This document shows, in pieces, positions 24,807-35,678 of a stretch of 64,000 bases of DNA. The stretch is taken from positions 2,272,896 through 2,336,895 of the forward strand of contig VWZS01006721.1 of assembly GCA_013397075.1 (NCBI GenBank), in the 5' to 3' direction. Under the pieces are notes generated by a model. It searched no databases. It was not told the origin of the DNA and worked only from the letters and a program-made list of their open reading frames with translations. The DNA comes from Rhabdornis inornatus (taxonomy: Eukaryota; Chordata; Aves; Passeriformes; Rhabdornithidae). Positions within the stretch are counted from its first letter, which is position 1. Each line of letters starts with the position of its first letter. The translations under genes were made by a program, and so were the position numbers.

Positions 24807-27800
24807 TCATGTCATTTTATTAAAAGAAATATCTCTGTTTTAAACAAAAAATGTTCTATTTTCAATTAAGATGCAATGCAGCTTCTCACTAGAAATTATG
24901 CTTATGATCTGGTGCTGCAAAATGTAAAATGAAAAACAAAGTATATAAATTGATGACAAAATAAAATAAGGTTATATATCATGAGGGAGGACAGTAAAAA
25001 CAGAAGGGAGTGTGTACACTAAAATGCAGCATAAACAAGTTTAGTTTTAATTTTTGCTGGTAATGGAACTTTCTTTTTTTTGGCATTATGAGTCTCCTTT
25101 AGGTATACTTACCATGAAAATTCTGTAGTTGATTTTAATAGCACAAATTCATATGGATGTGTAAAAGTCTATTGCTAATACCAAGAAAACTTTTCCATTT
25201 AGCTTAACTCTATTAAGTTTTTGTCATCATAGAGGAGCAATAAATGCCTTCTGAACCTGAACAAAAGACTTTTGTCTTTTGCTCTGAACAAGGTCGGAGT
25301 GAGCATGTGCTGGCACTCCCTTTGAATTTCTCCTCTAAAAAAGAAGGGAGGGTGGAGTAGCTGTATTTATAAAAGCTCACTAGAAACAGTGTGTGTGTTA
25401 GTGCCACAAAACTGTCTCATGCTAGCTCTAGCTGAGATGTCTCTCCATGTTTTAAATTAGTAGACTTTCATGGAATGTTTCTGTGATAAATGCAGCTTTT
25501 CAGTGCATCTTGTTTTCCCACCATTTTTTTCCCTGCTGGATCAAAAGTAGATCAAAGGGGAGACTTCTGGGGAGAAATAACATGGAAATTTAAGACAGTA
25601 GAACAAGGATCAAAAAAAAAGAGGAGGGCTGGGAACTGCCTTGGGGATGATGTCTGGACAGCAAGCTGTAGCAAATGTTTTGGGGTTGGAAGTGAATGTG
25701 AAGAATGGGGACCATGGTATTTTTGTCTTCCAGCTACTCCAGGCAGCAGAAGAGGAGGCATTTAGGGTGCACAGTACAGCAACCCCAAGCAGAAAACAAA
25801 GTGGCTCCAGGCAGAAACAGGATGGAGATGGAAAAGCTGCCTATCCATGGGCTCCCCTTGCTGCTTGGGGAGATCAGGCCTGGGAGAATACAGAAGGGCT
25901 TTTGGAGGGAAAGCAGTCTCTCCAGCAAAAAGGGGAAGGGAGCCCTTCAACTTAATGCCCCAAGAAACAGCCCAGGAGAACTTGGAGGAACTGGAGCCAG
26001 CCAGCCCCAGATCTCTGAGATTTTGTGTATTTTCAGAAAATGGAGCTTTCTGCTAGACCAGAATACCAGAGCCCTGGATATTAGACCGATGAAGTCAATT
26101 CTACAGCTAAAGCTCTAGCAAATTAGCAGTTTGAAACGTTTTTATGCACCTAAAGGTGAAATATAGTTTTCCTGATGGAAGTGGGCAACAGGAGTTAAAA
26201 AATAGGCTTGGAAGACTACCAGCAATGTGGTAATTGCTTCAATTGTCTGCTTGGGGGGGTGCAGGACACTGACAAGTTTTCAGATTCTGACTTAGACTAA
26301 AAGAGCTTGTCACTTTAATAGTGTGTGCTCATCGTTGTCATCAACATAAATGGCATGAATTAGTAAAAAAAAATTAAAGATCCACTATTTAAATGAGGGT
26401 CTGGCCAAAGGAAGGTGGTTTTCTATGAATTTTAAAATAATATCTGAACATTTTTAGCAGAAATAAGGGTAAATTGCATTTAGTCAAGTGCATGCAGTTA
26501 CTTCACCTTGCCCTCTGGTGTGCTGTCTTGGTTTTGGGCTGAGGGTCCAAACTATGAGACTCAATCTGGATTTTATATCCTGCATTTCTGGGGCACTGAA
26601 GTCTGAGACTTGGCTGCTCAGCAAACAGCAGACACCAACTTCTCCTTTAATCATTCTTGGAATGGAAATCATGTTTCTGTCCAGTTTAATGTTTTGGCCC
26701 TGACTTTTCCTTCACACTGATACTTTTGATGGCTCTGTTAACTCCAGAAAGTCATATGTGAACCATCTAAGAGTGAGGACCAGGGGCACTGTGTTCCAAG
26801 GCTGTCTGGACTGAATAGAAGTCTCTTAAAATCCCAGTGGGCACATGATCTCAGTTCAGTGGTTCCACCCAGCTGTTCACAAATGAAACCTGGTCTGTCT
26901 TGCTTTAAAGTGGAGGGACAGGGTAGGGAAGAAGAAAATAAACCTGTTAGCTAAAAAATAGCTTGACTTTTAATCTTCAAGCTGTACTGAGGAAAAGGCA
27001 GCTTCTGCAATAATGAATTTCACAAGTACCTGAGTTCAATTAATCCTTCTGTCTTAGTTACATAATTGGCTTTCATTGACTTGTTTCCTGAGTCCTTGCT
27101 GGCTAGCTGCTGCTCTGAGATTTATGGAAATGTCCATTCTTTCCAAGTCAGATTCGGGGTAAAAGCTAAGGTAAAAGGCAGAGCTTTTAATGCAGGTAGG
27201 TCCTGTAGGCTGTATTTGCTCTGTATTCAAGCAAATGTACTGTTAAAATCCTAGACTTGCTGAAATAAATATCCAGTTTTGGTATTACAGGTACCAAATT
27301 AAAGAAATATAAAAAATATTAAAGGGTATGATCAAGGGAGTAATGTTTTCTTGGAAAATGTGAAAAGAAATGTTCTGTCCAGTAGGGATTGCTCATTATT
27401 TTAGAGGGAAGCAGAAACTACTCCGCTCAGCAGGGCAGGGAGAAGGAAGTTAGTTAGAAGTTGCTAAGAACACCAAGCTTAAGCTTATTTAGGTAGCTAC
27501 CTGTCCTACACAGTCATAACAGCTGCAGGAAAACACTAACATAATTAGGTGATTTAATGGAGTTTATATCTAATCCTTTCTTGCTATCATGTCCTTCCCT
27601 TTGCCAGACCAGAAATGAGTATTAGTCAATGTTTTATTGGGCTTATTGAGTCTAGTTTTAAACACTCTAGTTTTAAAGGTGCAGGATTCTGTGTGAACTT
27701 ACCTGCAGGTAGCATCTGGTGAGTGTGTAAGAAAATTAAGTACTTTTTCTTTTGTTTTAATTTTATTTACTGGTATGGTAAAATAATTGTGCTTGGTGAA

Positions 27801-27842
27801 TATGAGCATAGCTTAAACAGTTGGATTATGCCAATTTTCGTC

Positions 27843-27861
27843 TTTTTTTTTAAAAAAAAAA
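27843..27861. repeat. T9A10 palindromic homopolymer
   Basis: Nine T followed directly by ten A, self-complementary over 18 bases. Confidence 0.9.
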
Positions 27862-28569
27862 GCGTTTATTCTTTTTTTGAGGGAAAGACTTGGATTTAGC
27901 TGTAGAGTAGGGAAGCTGCTGATTGAACACAACCATCTCAAGTTTATCCTGTCTCCAGATCAGAGTAGTGGTTAGTTTTATTAGTATGTCTAAGACTATT
28001 CCAGTTTATAGTGCAAGAAAGTTTGAAAAAAAAATCCCAAACCATTTCTGTGTTGCCTGAATAGCCTTTGAGGCAGACTGCCCTCCCCTGTGAATTCACA
28101 AAGATTGTGTTTGTTTCGAGGCTAAATCAGAATTTTGGAGCTTCAGGATGTTTTCATACCTGCTGCTCAGCCTGTGCAATTGTACATCCCTTCACCTTTG
28201 TATCAACTAAGTCAATTGTGCAGGTCTTGAAAAGAAGCTGGAAATGTTTCTTACTTGCCTGTGCAAAAATTGTGGGAGCTGAGACTTTGAGGTTGAATCA
28301 TCTCTTTTATTTTGATGGATTTTTAATCTACAAGTTTCCTTACCAAGCTTGACCTCAAATTTAAGAGTAACTGTTTTTTATTTAGGTAATTCAACTTATG
28401 TTTTACGGTCTGTCTTCTGAGTAATAGAAAATGTCATCATTTACAGGCACTAAAGGTGACAGAGCTAAATTGCTCTGCCTTACACCAGTGGAAGGGCAAA
28501 AGGCAATAGATAAGCAATCTTTCTCTTGTGAAAGTGGTCAGGAAGGATGAGAGGTTGCTCAAAGATACT

Positions 28570-28705
28570 GTGAAATTGCCATTCTTGGGCTATTCAAACC
28601 CCAGAAGAACCTGGTCCAGGATAGTCTGTTGTAGATGGCCTATGTTAAATTGGGGCATTGGATCAGATTATCTCCAGAGGTCTCTTCCAGCTCAGTCCTC
28701 TGCTG
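28570..28705 (+). mobile_element. CR1 LINE 3' fragment
   Basis: The AGAACCTGGTCCAGGATAGT block followed by GATCAGATTATCTCCAGAGG and TCTCTTCCAGCTC matches the CR1 3' end in plus orientation. The upstream boundary is blurred. Confidence 0.7.
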
Positions 28706-30157
28706 TTTTGAGCAGGCTGGAGCCATTCCCCTGTAAGCATCTATGTGAGGTTGAAAGATCACCTTTTTGCTACAGTTGAAGAAAAGGTTTTTGTTCAGCT
28801 GTGTTCAGTCCCCATCAGACTCAGAAATGCTGTCAGAAACTCACAACAATTAATTTCCTGTTCTGGGCTATAAAATGTGTTGAGGAATTCTAGGCTTTAT
28901 AGTGTTACCTGTAAAAATAGATTGATTTGGGAAGATTCTGTACCTGCATGAAAAAGCCTATTAAGCACTGTTATGATTTGCCACAGCCCGATTCATGGCA
29001 CATTTAACAGGTCTCTGGTTTTAAACTTGTGTGTTTTCAGTATCTTCTTACACTCACAGTCCTGTTAAAATATGTGCATAAAAGCAGATGCAACACTTGA
29101 TTTGATAAAAGTGGCTTTTTATATGTATTACTTTGAAATGGCAACCTCATCTAAAACCATACCAGGAAAGCTTGCTGTGGAGTTGATGCCTTTTTACCTG
29201 AAAATTCCTCTCATAGATTTAAAATTCCCTTAGTACTGACTTGCAGCCTGCTTAACTTGATCTATCACTAGGCTTTAACTCAGACTTGAAAATTAGAGAT
29301 GGGTCTTTTGCTTCACTTGCAACATGTATAGGTATTAGAGATACTTTAAATTATTTCTTTTTGAGTGCTAGTAGGAGATTGTGTGTTGTAACAATGATTT
29401 TTGTCCTGAAGAGGATGAGTTGAGGAGCATTAGTTTAGTTATAGAAGCATTAAGTATACACAAGTTCACTGTGGCATTGAATTTAAAATTGGAATTCCAT
29501 TAACCTCAAAATAGAAGCCACTCTGCCTTCTGCTATGTGCCACTATTATTGGATGAGTACAACTGTGATGTTCCCATACCCTATAGATGGTTTTCCTTCT
29601 GTTCTGCTAGGGCTTGAGAAAAGTACAGGCAGAGAAATGAATGCTTTTAAGAGTTTGCAATTGTGTGCCTACTGCGTGAAAGACTAATATTGTCTGTGAT
29701 GCAGAGTCCAAGTCAGGGGTCTGTGTATTTTTTTTAAACAACTGAGAAGGACAAGGTGATACTTGTACATCTCTAATGCTTCTCCAAGTGAGGTGGGATG
29801 GAGGTTGAGGTCTGCATTTTTAACAGACTTGGTAAAATAATGCAATAAACAAGTGCAAATAATTATTTTAATATGTTTTCTGTTAATAGCCAAGCTATTT
29901 GAAACAAGGCTAGTGTTGAGGGTTGAATTTGATTCTTAGCTTGGCAAAAGAAAGCACTTACCTTTACAGAACACAGTGCAGGGCTATCCATTTCTACATC
30001 AATGCCTATGAGCTCTGTTTTGGCAGAGAACTTCTAATTTTTAAAGTTAATTTTAGTTAATATAAACAGTATCTGACTATGGCAGTGTTCAGTTAAAGCT
30101 GCTCTGGCAACACTGGCACACAATTATCTGCTTCTCTTAGTTTATTTTGTGACTACA
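28706..30157. other. intergenic, no gene seen
   Basis: AT-rich, with no repeat or exon that I can support. Confidence 0.55.
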
Positions 30158-30612
30158 TGGGTAAAGACCTCCAGGACCAAGCACAACCTTTGACCAAAAA
30201 CCACCCCATCCCCCTGCCCCCCTGACTAAACCACAGCACTGAGTGCTGTATTCAGCTGTTTCTTAAATACCTCCAGGGATGGTGACTCCACTTCCCTGGG
30301 CAGCCTGTTCCAATGCCCAATCACCCTTTCAGTGAAAAAATTCTTCCTGATTTCTAGCCTGAACCTCCCCTGGCTCAGCTTCAGACCATTTCCTCTCATC
30401 CTGTCGCTGGTTGCATTGGAGAAGAGACTGACCCCCACTTTTCTACAACCTCCTTTCAGGCAGTTGTAGAGAGTGATAAGGTGTTCCCCTGAGCCTCCTC
30501 TTCTCCAGGCTAAACACCCCCAGCCCCCTGAGCTTCCCTCCCAGGACTTGCCCTTTAGACCCTTCTCCAGGTCTATTGACCTTCTCTGGATTCACTCCAT
30601 CGTGGTCCCTTC
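30158..30612 (-). mobile_element. CR1 LINE fragment
   Basis: A well preserved minus-strand CR1 3' region: AAATACCTCCAGGGATGGTG, CTTCCCTGGGCAGCCTGTTC, CTACAACCTCCTTTCAGGCA and CTCCTCTTCTCCAGGCTAAA all read in consensus order. A 70-codon minus-strand frame here (30226-30438) is the usual CR1-derived reading frame, not a host gene. Confidence 0.9.
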
Positions 30613-33004
30613 AAAATCTCTCTATCTTGTTATTTTAAAGCTTGTTGCCTTTGGTATTAAACTGCTATGCTAAAGCTGAGTATTTGGGAACAATTTTTAG
30701 TAGCCAGCTGCAAGACAAAATATGTCATCAAAAGCACTCTTCAGCTACTTGGTTTTTAGAAGTCAGTAGACAACTTTTTGGGGAAATAGATGAGCTTTAC
30801 TTTTCTTAGGAAAGCAGCAGAAAGTTGTCACAAACCTTGCTATAAACAGTGAGAGAGGAATGTGTATACAGCCAAGTTATCATGAATTCCAAAGAAAAAC
30901 CTTGTGGAATGGTTTGTAAACATTTTCAAGAGAAACTCAGGACACGTAGAATTTTATTTTGAAATAAACAAGAGTAAAGATCTTCAGAAAATTTTAATTC
31001 CTAATGGTGAGTAACTTCTGCATTGACTCCGAATTGTAAACACAAAGTATGCATGCAAGGAAGCTGACTATGACATGAGAGAGGTGGAACAAAATGCAAG
31101 TTAGGCAGGGATAAGATGAGAAAACTGGAACCAGCTGAACATATTTACTGCTGTTTTGTTTGTTATAGCTACCTCATTCTGTTACTAATAGTCTTCAAGG
31201 TATCTTGTCTGATGTTTGCAGTGCCACAGATGTTAGGAGGAAACATGCAGCTGATGAAGGCCTGGACTTGTGCAGCAGTTCTCCACAAAAGCAAACTGCA
31301 GAAAGCATCATGCTGTGTTTCAAAGGATGTCATCTGGGTTAATTTTCTGAAGGTCAACATTAAGTGTTTGTAGTTCCGTAAGATAAGACAGAAAGTGAAA
31401 CTGTATCCCAGCTGTTGCAGCTGGTCCATGTATTCCTAGGGCCTGCATAATAAAGCCCACAAGGACTGGCAGTGAAAGGAGCTGGAAGAATGGTTCAAAT
31501 GAAATTTAGAGTTACAAAATTCCCTAGTAAGCAGAACCGTGACACTTTCCTCACTAAATGCAACAGTGACAGTTGTACTTAATGGGCTATAAAGGTATGT
31601 GCCTCTATACATAATTTCTGTTTTACTGATCTCTTGCTTCAGTGATATTTGAATTTTGTGATGGATGCAGAAGTTCCTGGCATTGGCTGAAATGAATTAT
31701 CCTTTTAGCTTTCTCAACTACTTACTGATTTTGATACTGAGAAGGTAAGATGTCGTTTGAGCTGATTATTTAAAAAAAAACTGAGAAAATTGATAAATGC
31801 CTCTTTGTTTTTCTTAATCCATGATTACAGAGTTATTTACTATGACATTGCATCATTAGATAGAACATGGAATAATGCTAAGGTGGAAAGAAAATTTTGC
31901 AGGCTTTTTTAGATCTGGTATTGCTCACAACCTTTTAGGTCAGTAATGATGGAGAAGCCTTTTCATGTTATGAAGGCTTGTTTAGCAGCTTGTGCCAGGC
32001 ACAGGTGAAGATGTCAGAGGAGGTGTCTTTGAACTTTTTGTGGGCAAAAAACAGAGCTTTCCTGAAGTGATACAACAAAGCACACAGGACTTTGCTCCTT
32101 CTGTCAAGTAATTCTTCCCAAGCTGCTGTTGTGGAACATGTTTGTGTTTCCATGCCTTCCTTTAGAAGATAAGGTTAGTATCTTGCACATCTGCCCTCCT
32201 CTGGGATTAAAGTGGGAGAGTTAAGGAAACACTGAGCCAGGGTTCACTGGTGCAGAGTGTGTGAGCAGCTGCCTGCTTTGAGTGACAGAAAATAAACAGG
32301 GCTTGTGTTTACAAACCAAACACATGCAGGTGCTCTGGAATTCATGGTGCCATGGGTGATGGATTTCAAGGGGATGGAGAGGACACTTAGGGTTACAAGG
32401 AGACTATATATATATATTTTTTGAGATATTTAAAAAAAAAAAAAAACACTTGAGAAATGAGATCTGTGTATTGCTTACTGTGATGTACTCTCCAAGGAAC
32501 ATATTTCTCATTTTAGGGAGCTGTACTGATTTAAGAGTTTTGCATCTGTAGTTCTAGATTGATTTTGAGGCTGTAAAATTCACGACTTAAAACACAACTT
32601 AAGCCAGGCCCAGCTACTAATCAGTTTCTCTGTTTTAAGTTTCTTGCATAAGATTCAGCCAATTGAATGCCCAGGAAAATCAACAGTTCTGCATACAGCT
32701 ATTTGCTCATTAAATGTGCTACTCAGTGACCAGGGGTTTTTTATCTGCTTTTTGGGCTGATATTTTAGCCCTGATGGTACTGTAAGAAATAAAAAATCAG
32801 GCTCCAGTAGTTCTAGCAGAGGACTAGTAGCAAGACTTGCTTCATTCTGGGCTGCAGTGCAGGTGTTACCATGGTAACTTCTTAAATATCAAAGTACCAT
32901 GTGGGTGTGATGCCTATCGATTTTTGCCTTTTTTTGTTTTATATATTCTCTGCGTTCTTTACGCATATATTTGTGATACTGTAGTCTGTGTGTATATATA
33001 TATT
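30613..33004. other. intergenic, no gene seen
   Basis: No coding exon. A (TA)n tract at about 32405-32416 and an A15 run at 32432-32446 are simple repeats. The last 100 bases before the retrocopy are T- and TA-rich (TATATATATATTC at about 32993-33004). Confidence 0.55.
32405..32446. repeat. TA-rich microsatellite and A15 run
   Basis: TATATATATATA followed by a T-rich stretch and then 15 A residues at 32432-32446. Confidence 0.85.
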
Positions 33005-34570
33005 CCCCCCCAATCCATCCACGGCCCTCTGACCTCTCTTCAATCCTCCCAAAACTGCCCCAAGAGGCTCCAACCACAAATTCCAAAATCTATAAAAAGC
33101 TTGGGAAAGTGACATTGGGGGGGGAGTCCTTGGGAATTTGGGGGTTGCAAGGTGGGATTTGGGAATCTGAGTGGGGTGGGGGAATGGGGACCCCATTTTT
33201 GTTCCCCTTGACCTTGAGAAACTCGGCCATGCTGGAGAAATATTTCTGGTTGGCCCCGGCACTTTCTTCTTGCAGGTTCCTGATCTCCAGCTCCTGCAGG
33301 GGGATGAAGGCCACGCTTGAGGCCATGCCTGAGCTGTGGTCCCAGATTGTGGGTTTGCCCCTGTAGGTGACACTCTGCTTCTGCTGGGCCCTCTGCAGGG
33401 TTTTGCTGATCTGGGCCTCAGTGGCCTCATTGACTTGAGCCTTGACCAGGAGGCCCAGGCTGAACCCGAGGTCCTCCTTGTAGGCATCCTTCTGGATCTC
33501 CCCAAAACTCATCCTAGTGGCTGTTTGGGTATCTCCATCAGTCCCAAGAGTTCCTTCATCTTCCAGTACTGCCACCCCCCTCTTCTCCCGCAGCGCTGGC
33601 AGCAGTGGCTTCACCGGGATGGGCTCCTGCTGCTTGTTGACCTTAAGCTCCATCTCCTCCTTCAGCTCGTAGCCCTCCTTCCCCTCCTGGCTCTCATGGA
33701 AGTTCTCCACCTTGGTTGCCATGAGCTGCGCTGCTGTTCTCCTCAAATCCAGCAGCAGAGACCGGATGATGTCTCTGTGGTAGGTGAAGCTGGTGTGGGG
33801 CAGGACGGAGGTGGAGGAGAATCCGGACAGTGTCTGGCACTGGGCCCCAGCAGGAGGAGGTTGCAGGACGGCAGCTTGGACAGGGGTCAGGTCCGTGACA
33901 CCCCCATGATCTTGGCAGCAGTGGAGGCCCTGATGATGAGGGAGAGGTTGGGGAAGATGAAGGATGTACAGGACTCTATGTACTTGTCGATGCACAGCTT
34001 GGCCCTGCTCAGTGCCATGTCACACGTGTCCTTGATCCCACCCAGCTCCTCCTCTGACAGCTGCTGCCATGCTGACCACCATGATGATGGCGTTGACCAA
34101 GATCTGCTGCACATTCTCTTTCTTGCATTTATCCAGGGAATTCCTCAATTCCTTGACATTCAGATGCAATCCAGGGTGTTGGGCACCAGCAACTCCAGCT
34201 CCGGGAACTGTTTGGAATATTTGTCCCATATGAAGTTGTGGATGATGTTGAGCTCGTTCTCCATCTCCACCATGAGCTTGTTGGTGTCCAGGATCAGCTG
34301 GTACTCAGGGGCTGCCTCCACTGGCCCCAAATCTTTGGCTGCCCTGGGCTGTTGCCCAATGTATTCCTCAGTATTCTGTGTGATCTTGGCAAATGCCTGG
34401 GACCCCCAGAGCTTGGTGATGCTCTGCATGGACTCCATGGCCTTAGGCAGCTCTAGCTCCTCCCTAACATCCTCAATCAGGAGCTCCTCCTCTCCCTTGA
34501 AGCCTTCAGCTTAGTCCTCCTCTCCTGCTGCCTCCTCCAGGTCTGCCAGCAGCTCATCTGCCAGCGACAT
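33005..34570 (-). pseudogene. PRPF31: processed (intronless) PRPF31 pseudogene
   Basis: PRPF31 is the U4/U6 snRNP protein that binds the 15.5K-U4 RNA complex through its Nop domain and is needed to form the tri-snRNP. Here nearly the whole protein is represented on the minus strand without introns: start MSLADELLADLEEAA (ATG at 34570-34568), then ENELNIIHNFIWDKYSKQFP, ELRNSLDKCK, STAAKIMGV, TLSGFSSTSVLPHT in the Nop core, RMSFGEIQKDAYKEDLGFSL, and the C-terminal NQKYFSSMAEFLKVKG. It is dead: TAA at codon 20 (34513-34511), another stop at about 34162-34160, and homology jumping frames near 34165, 34075 and 33895. A lost G near 33847 and a compensated shift through the basic RKMKE-like region near 33550 add more. 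About 180 GC-rich bases past the C-terminus may be the parental 3' UTR. GC content differs sharply from the flanks, as expected for a copy of a GC-rich source gene. I am sure of the family by eye. Confidence 0.93.
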
Positions 34571-34642
34571 GGCTGAACTGGGAGCACTTCTGCTCCTGTT
34601 GTTCCTGTCACAGCCATGCTGGTGTCACTTCTGCCATAAACC
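34571..34642 (-). other. leader between LTR-like segment and PRPF31 start
   Basis: About 72 bases upstream (minus strand) of the PRPF31 ATG. They could be the parental 5' UTR or a retroviral leader. TGGCAGAAGTGACACCA occurs here on the minus strand and begins TGG, as primer-binding sites do, but I cannot match it confidently to a tRNA. Confidence 0.3.
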
Positions 34643-34823
34643 TGAGGTTTATGTCCCAAAAGGCGGCAGAGGAGTCTTGCAACTTTAATTCAAATAAAAG
34701 GAGACAGTCTACCCAGACACTGTGGGTTTTTCTGCACGGTTTCAGAGGGTGCAGCTTCCTTTTATCCTAAACTCCCAGCTGCATGTTGGCCTCTTCCTTT
34801 CCCCATTGGCTACTACATTGGCA
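34643..34823 (-). mobile_element. LTR-like promoter segment upstream of the PRPF31 copy
   Basis: Read on the minus strand, this short block has the layout of a compact LTR: two CCAAT boxes (ATTGG on the plus strand at 34805-34809 and 34817-34821), a TATA-like GGATAAAAGG (34767-34758), an ATTAAA poly(A)-type signal about 75 bases later (34689-34684), and an end in CA at 34643. It would start TGCCAATG at 34823. The length of about 181 bases is short for an LTR and no target duplication is seen, so it may be truncated. The same block recurs at 35157-35337 (interrupted by an N) and its edge at 37785-37838. Confidence 0.4.
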
Positions 34824-34837
34824 ACTACTGTTGGAGA

Positions 34838-34918
34838 TAGTTCATTCTGTGAACATGTTAAATATCCTATGTTGGAAGGGCCTTTTGATATCATGAAGTC
34901 CAACCATCAAGCCTTTGC
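34838..34918 (-). mobile_element. CR1 3'-tail-like fragment
   Basis: AATATCCTATGTTGGAAGGG and GAAGTCCAACC resemble the reverse complement of the CR1 3' end, as in the clearer copy at 49706. The contig stops at an N at 34919. Repeated at 35693-35773 and 37854-37934, and with an internal flip at 35351-35430. Confidence 0.5.
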
Positions 34919-34919
34919 N
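34919..34919. other. single-N assembly seam
   Basis: One N. Sequence to the right restarts at the equivalent of 34418, inside the PRPF31 pseudogene. Confidence 0.95.
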
Positions 34920-35070
34920 GATGCTCTGCATGGACTCCATGGCCTTAGGCAGCTCTAGCTCCTCCCTAACATCCTCAATCAGGAGCTCCTACTCTCCCTT
35001 GAAGCCTTCAGCTTAGTCCTCCTCCCCTGCCACCTCCTTCAGGTCTGCCAGCAGCTCGTTTGCCAGCAAC
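34920..35070 (-). pseudogene. PRPF31: second copy of the PRPF31 pseudogene 5' end
   Basis: The stretch 34920-35206 repeats 34418-34705 (offset 502 at its start) with about nine substitutions and two 12-base indels. In this copy the start codon is ACG (plus-strand CGT at about 35070), the TAA at codon 20 is shared with the first copy, and an extra TAG appears eight codons further on (GGA GAG TAG). It is cut off on its left by the N at 34919. It is either a paralogous duplicate, a divergent haplotype or an error-rich gap fill. Confidence 0.75.
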
Positions 35071-35156
35071 GTGGCTGAACTGGGAGCACTTCTGCTCCTG
35101 TTGTTCCTGTCACAGCCATGCTGGTGTCACTTCTGCCAGGAAAATCCACAAACACC

Positions 35157-35337
35157 TGAGGTTTATGTCCCAAAAGGCGGCAAACTTTAATTCAAATAAA
35201 AGGAGANTAAAGGGAGACAGTCTACCCAGACACTGTGGGTTTTTCTGCACGGTTTCAGAGGGTGCAGCTTCCTTTTATCCTAAACTCCCAGCTGCATGTT
35301 GGCCTCTTCCTTTCCCCATTGGCTACTACATTGGCAG
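35157..35337 (-). mobile_element. second copy of the LTR-like segment, split by an N
   Basis: Repeats 34643-34823, including the CCTTTTATCC TATA-like block and the ATTGG boxes. A single N at 35207 interrupts it next to a short overlap (AAAAGGAGA before, AAAGGGAGA after), and 12 bases present in the first copy are missing at about 35182. Confidence 0.5.
35207..35207. other. single-N assembly seam
   Basis: One N between two pieces whose ends share roughly ten bases. Confidence 0.95.
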
Positions 35338-35350
35338 CTACTGTTGGAGA

Positions 35351-35382
35351 TAGGATATTTAACGTGTTCACAGAATGAACTA
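35351..35382. repeat. 32-bp segment in inverted orientation relative to its other copies
   Basis: This segment is the reverse complement, with one mismatch, of 34838-34869 (also 35693-35724 and 37854-37885), while the flanks on both sides stay in direct orientation. Both versions begin TAG and end CTA, so the ends are 3-bp inverted repeats. Confidence 0.9.
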
Positions 35383-35677
35383 CTTTGGAAAGGGCCTTTT
35401 GATATCAAGTCCAACCATCAAGCCTTTGCCCTGGGGAAAGGAATTTGTTTCTTTCCAGGGTGTTGTTCCACCAGGTGAAGTCCTGACGAGCTTAACAGTC
35501 TCAACAGGCTGGGAGTAGCACAGGACATACACAAAAGGATAATGCTCATCAGCTCCAAACAATAAACCTGCAACAGCTGGAGACACCTGGTCTGGGAAAG
35601 GAGAGATAAGAATGAGGACCTAATTAGAAGAGAACTGTAACCAACAGAAAACCAAATACTAAGAACTACGTAACTTG

Positions 35678-35678
35678 N
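35678..35678. other. single-N assembly seam
   Basis: One N. To its right the sequence restarts at the equivalent of 34824, before the CR1 tail. Confidence 0.95.

Larger units (their letters stand above)
22846..28569. other. intergenic, no gene seen; one CR1 tail and a GC-richer patch
   Basis: No supported gene. The 25620-26060 patch is purine-rich, carries several overlapping reading frames on both strands and a possible splice acceptor at 25732 (TTTTGTCTTCCAG), but nothing identifies it as coding. A T9A10 tract sits at 27843-27861. Confidence 0.5.

Noticed and set aside
30226..30438. 70-codon frame with FFTERVIGHWNRLPREVESP
   Set aside because: This is a standard translation of the CR1 3' region, not a host protein.
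32432..32446. A15 run as the poly(A) tail of the PRPF31 retrocopy
   Set aside because: It is about 560 bases away from the end of recognisable PRPF31 homology, and a tail of a minus-strand copy should appear as T on the plus strand.
33090..33995. 301-codon minus-strand frame as a functional gene
   Set aside because: It is the C-terminal two thirds of the PRPF31 copy with a spurious N-terminus, a frame-shifted linker and no intact upstream half.
33336..34514. 392-codon plus-strand reading frame, the longest in the window
   Set aside because: It is exactly antisense to the PRPF31 pseudogene. Its openness follows from the GC-rich codon pattern of the other strand, and the protein is Leu/Ser-rich without a domain.
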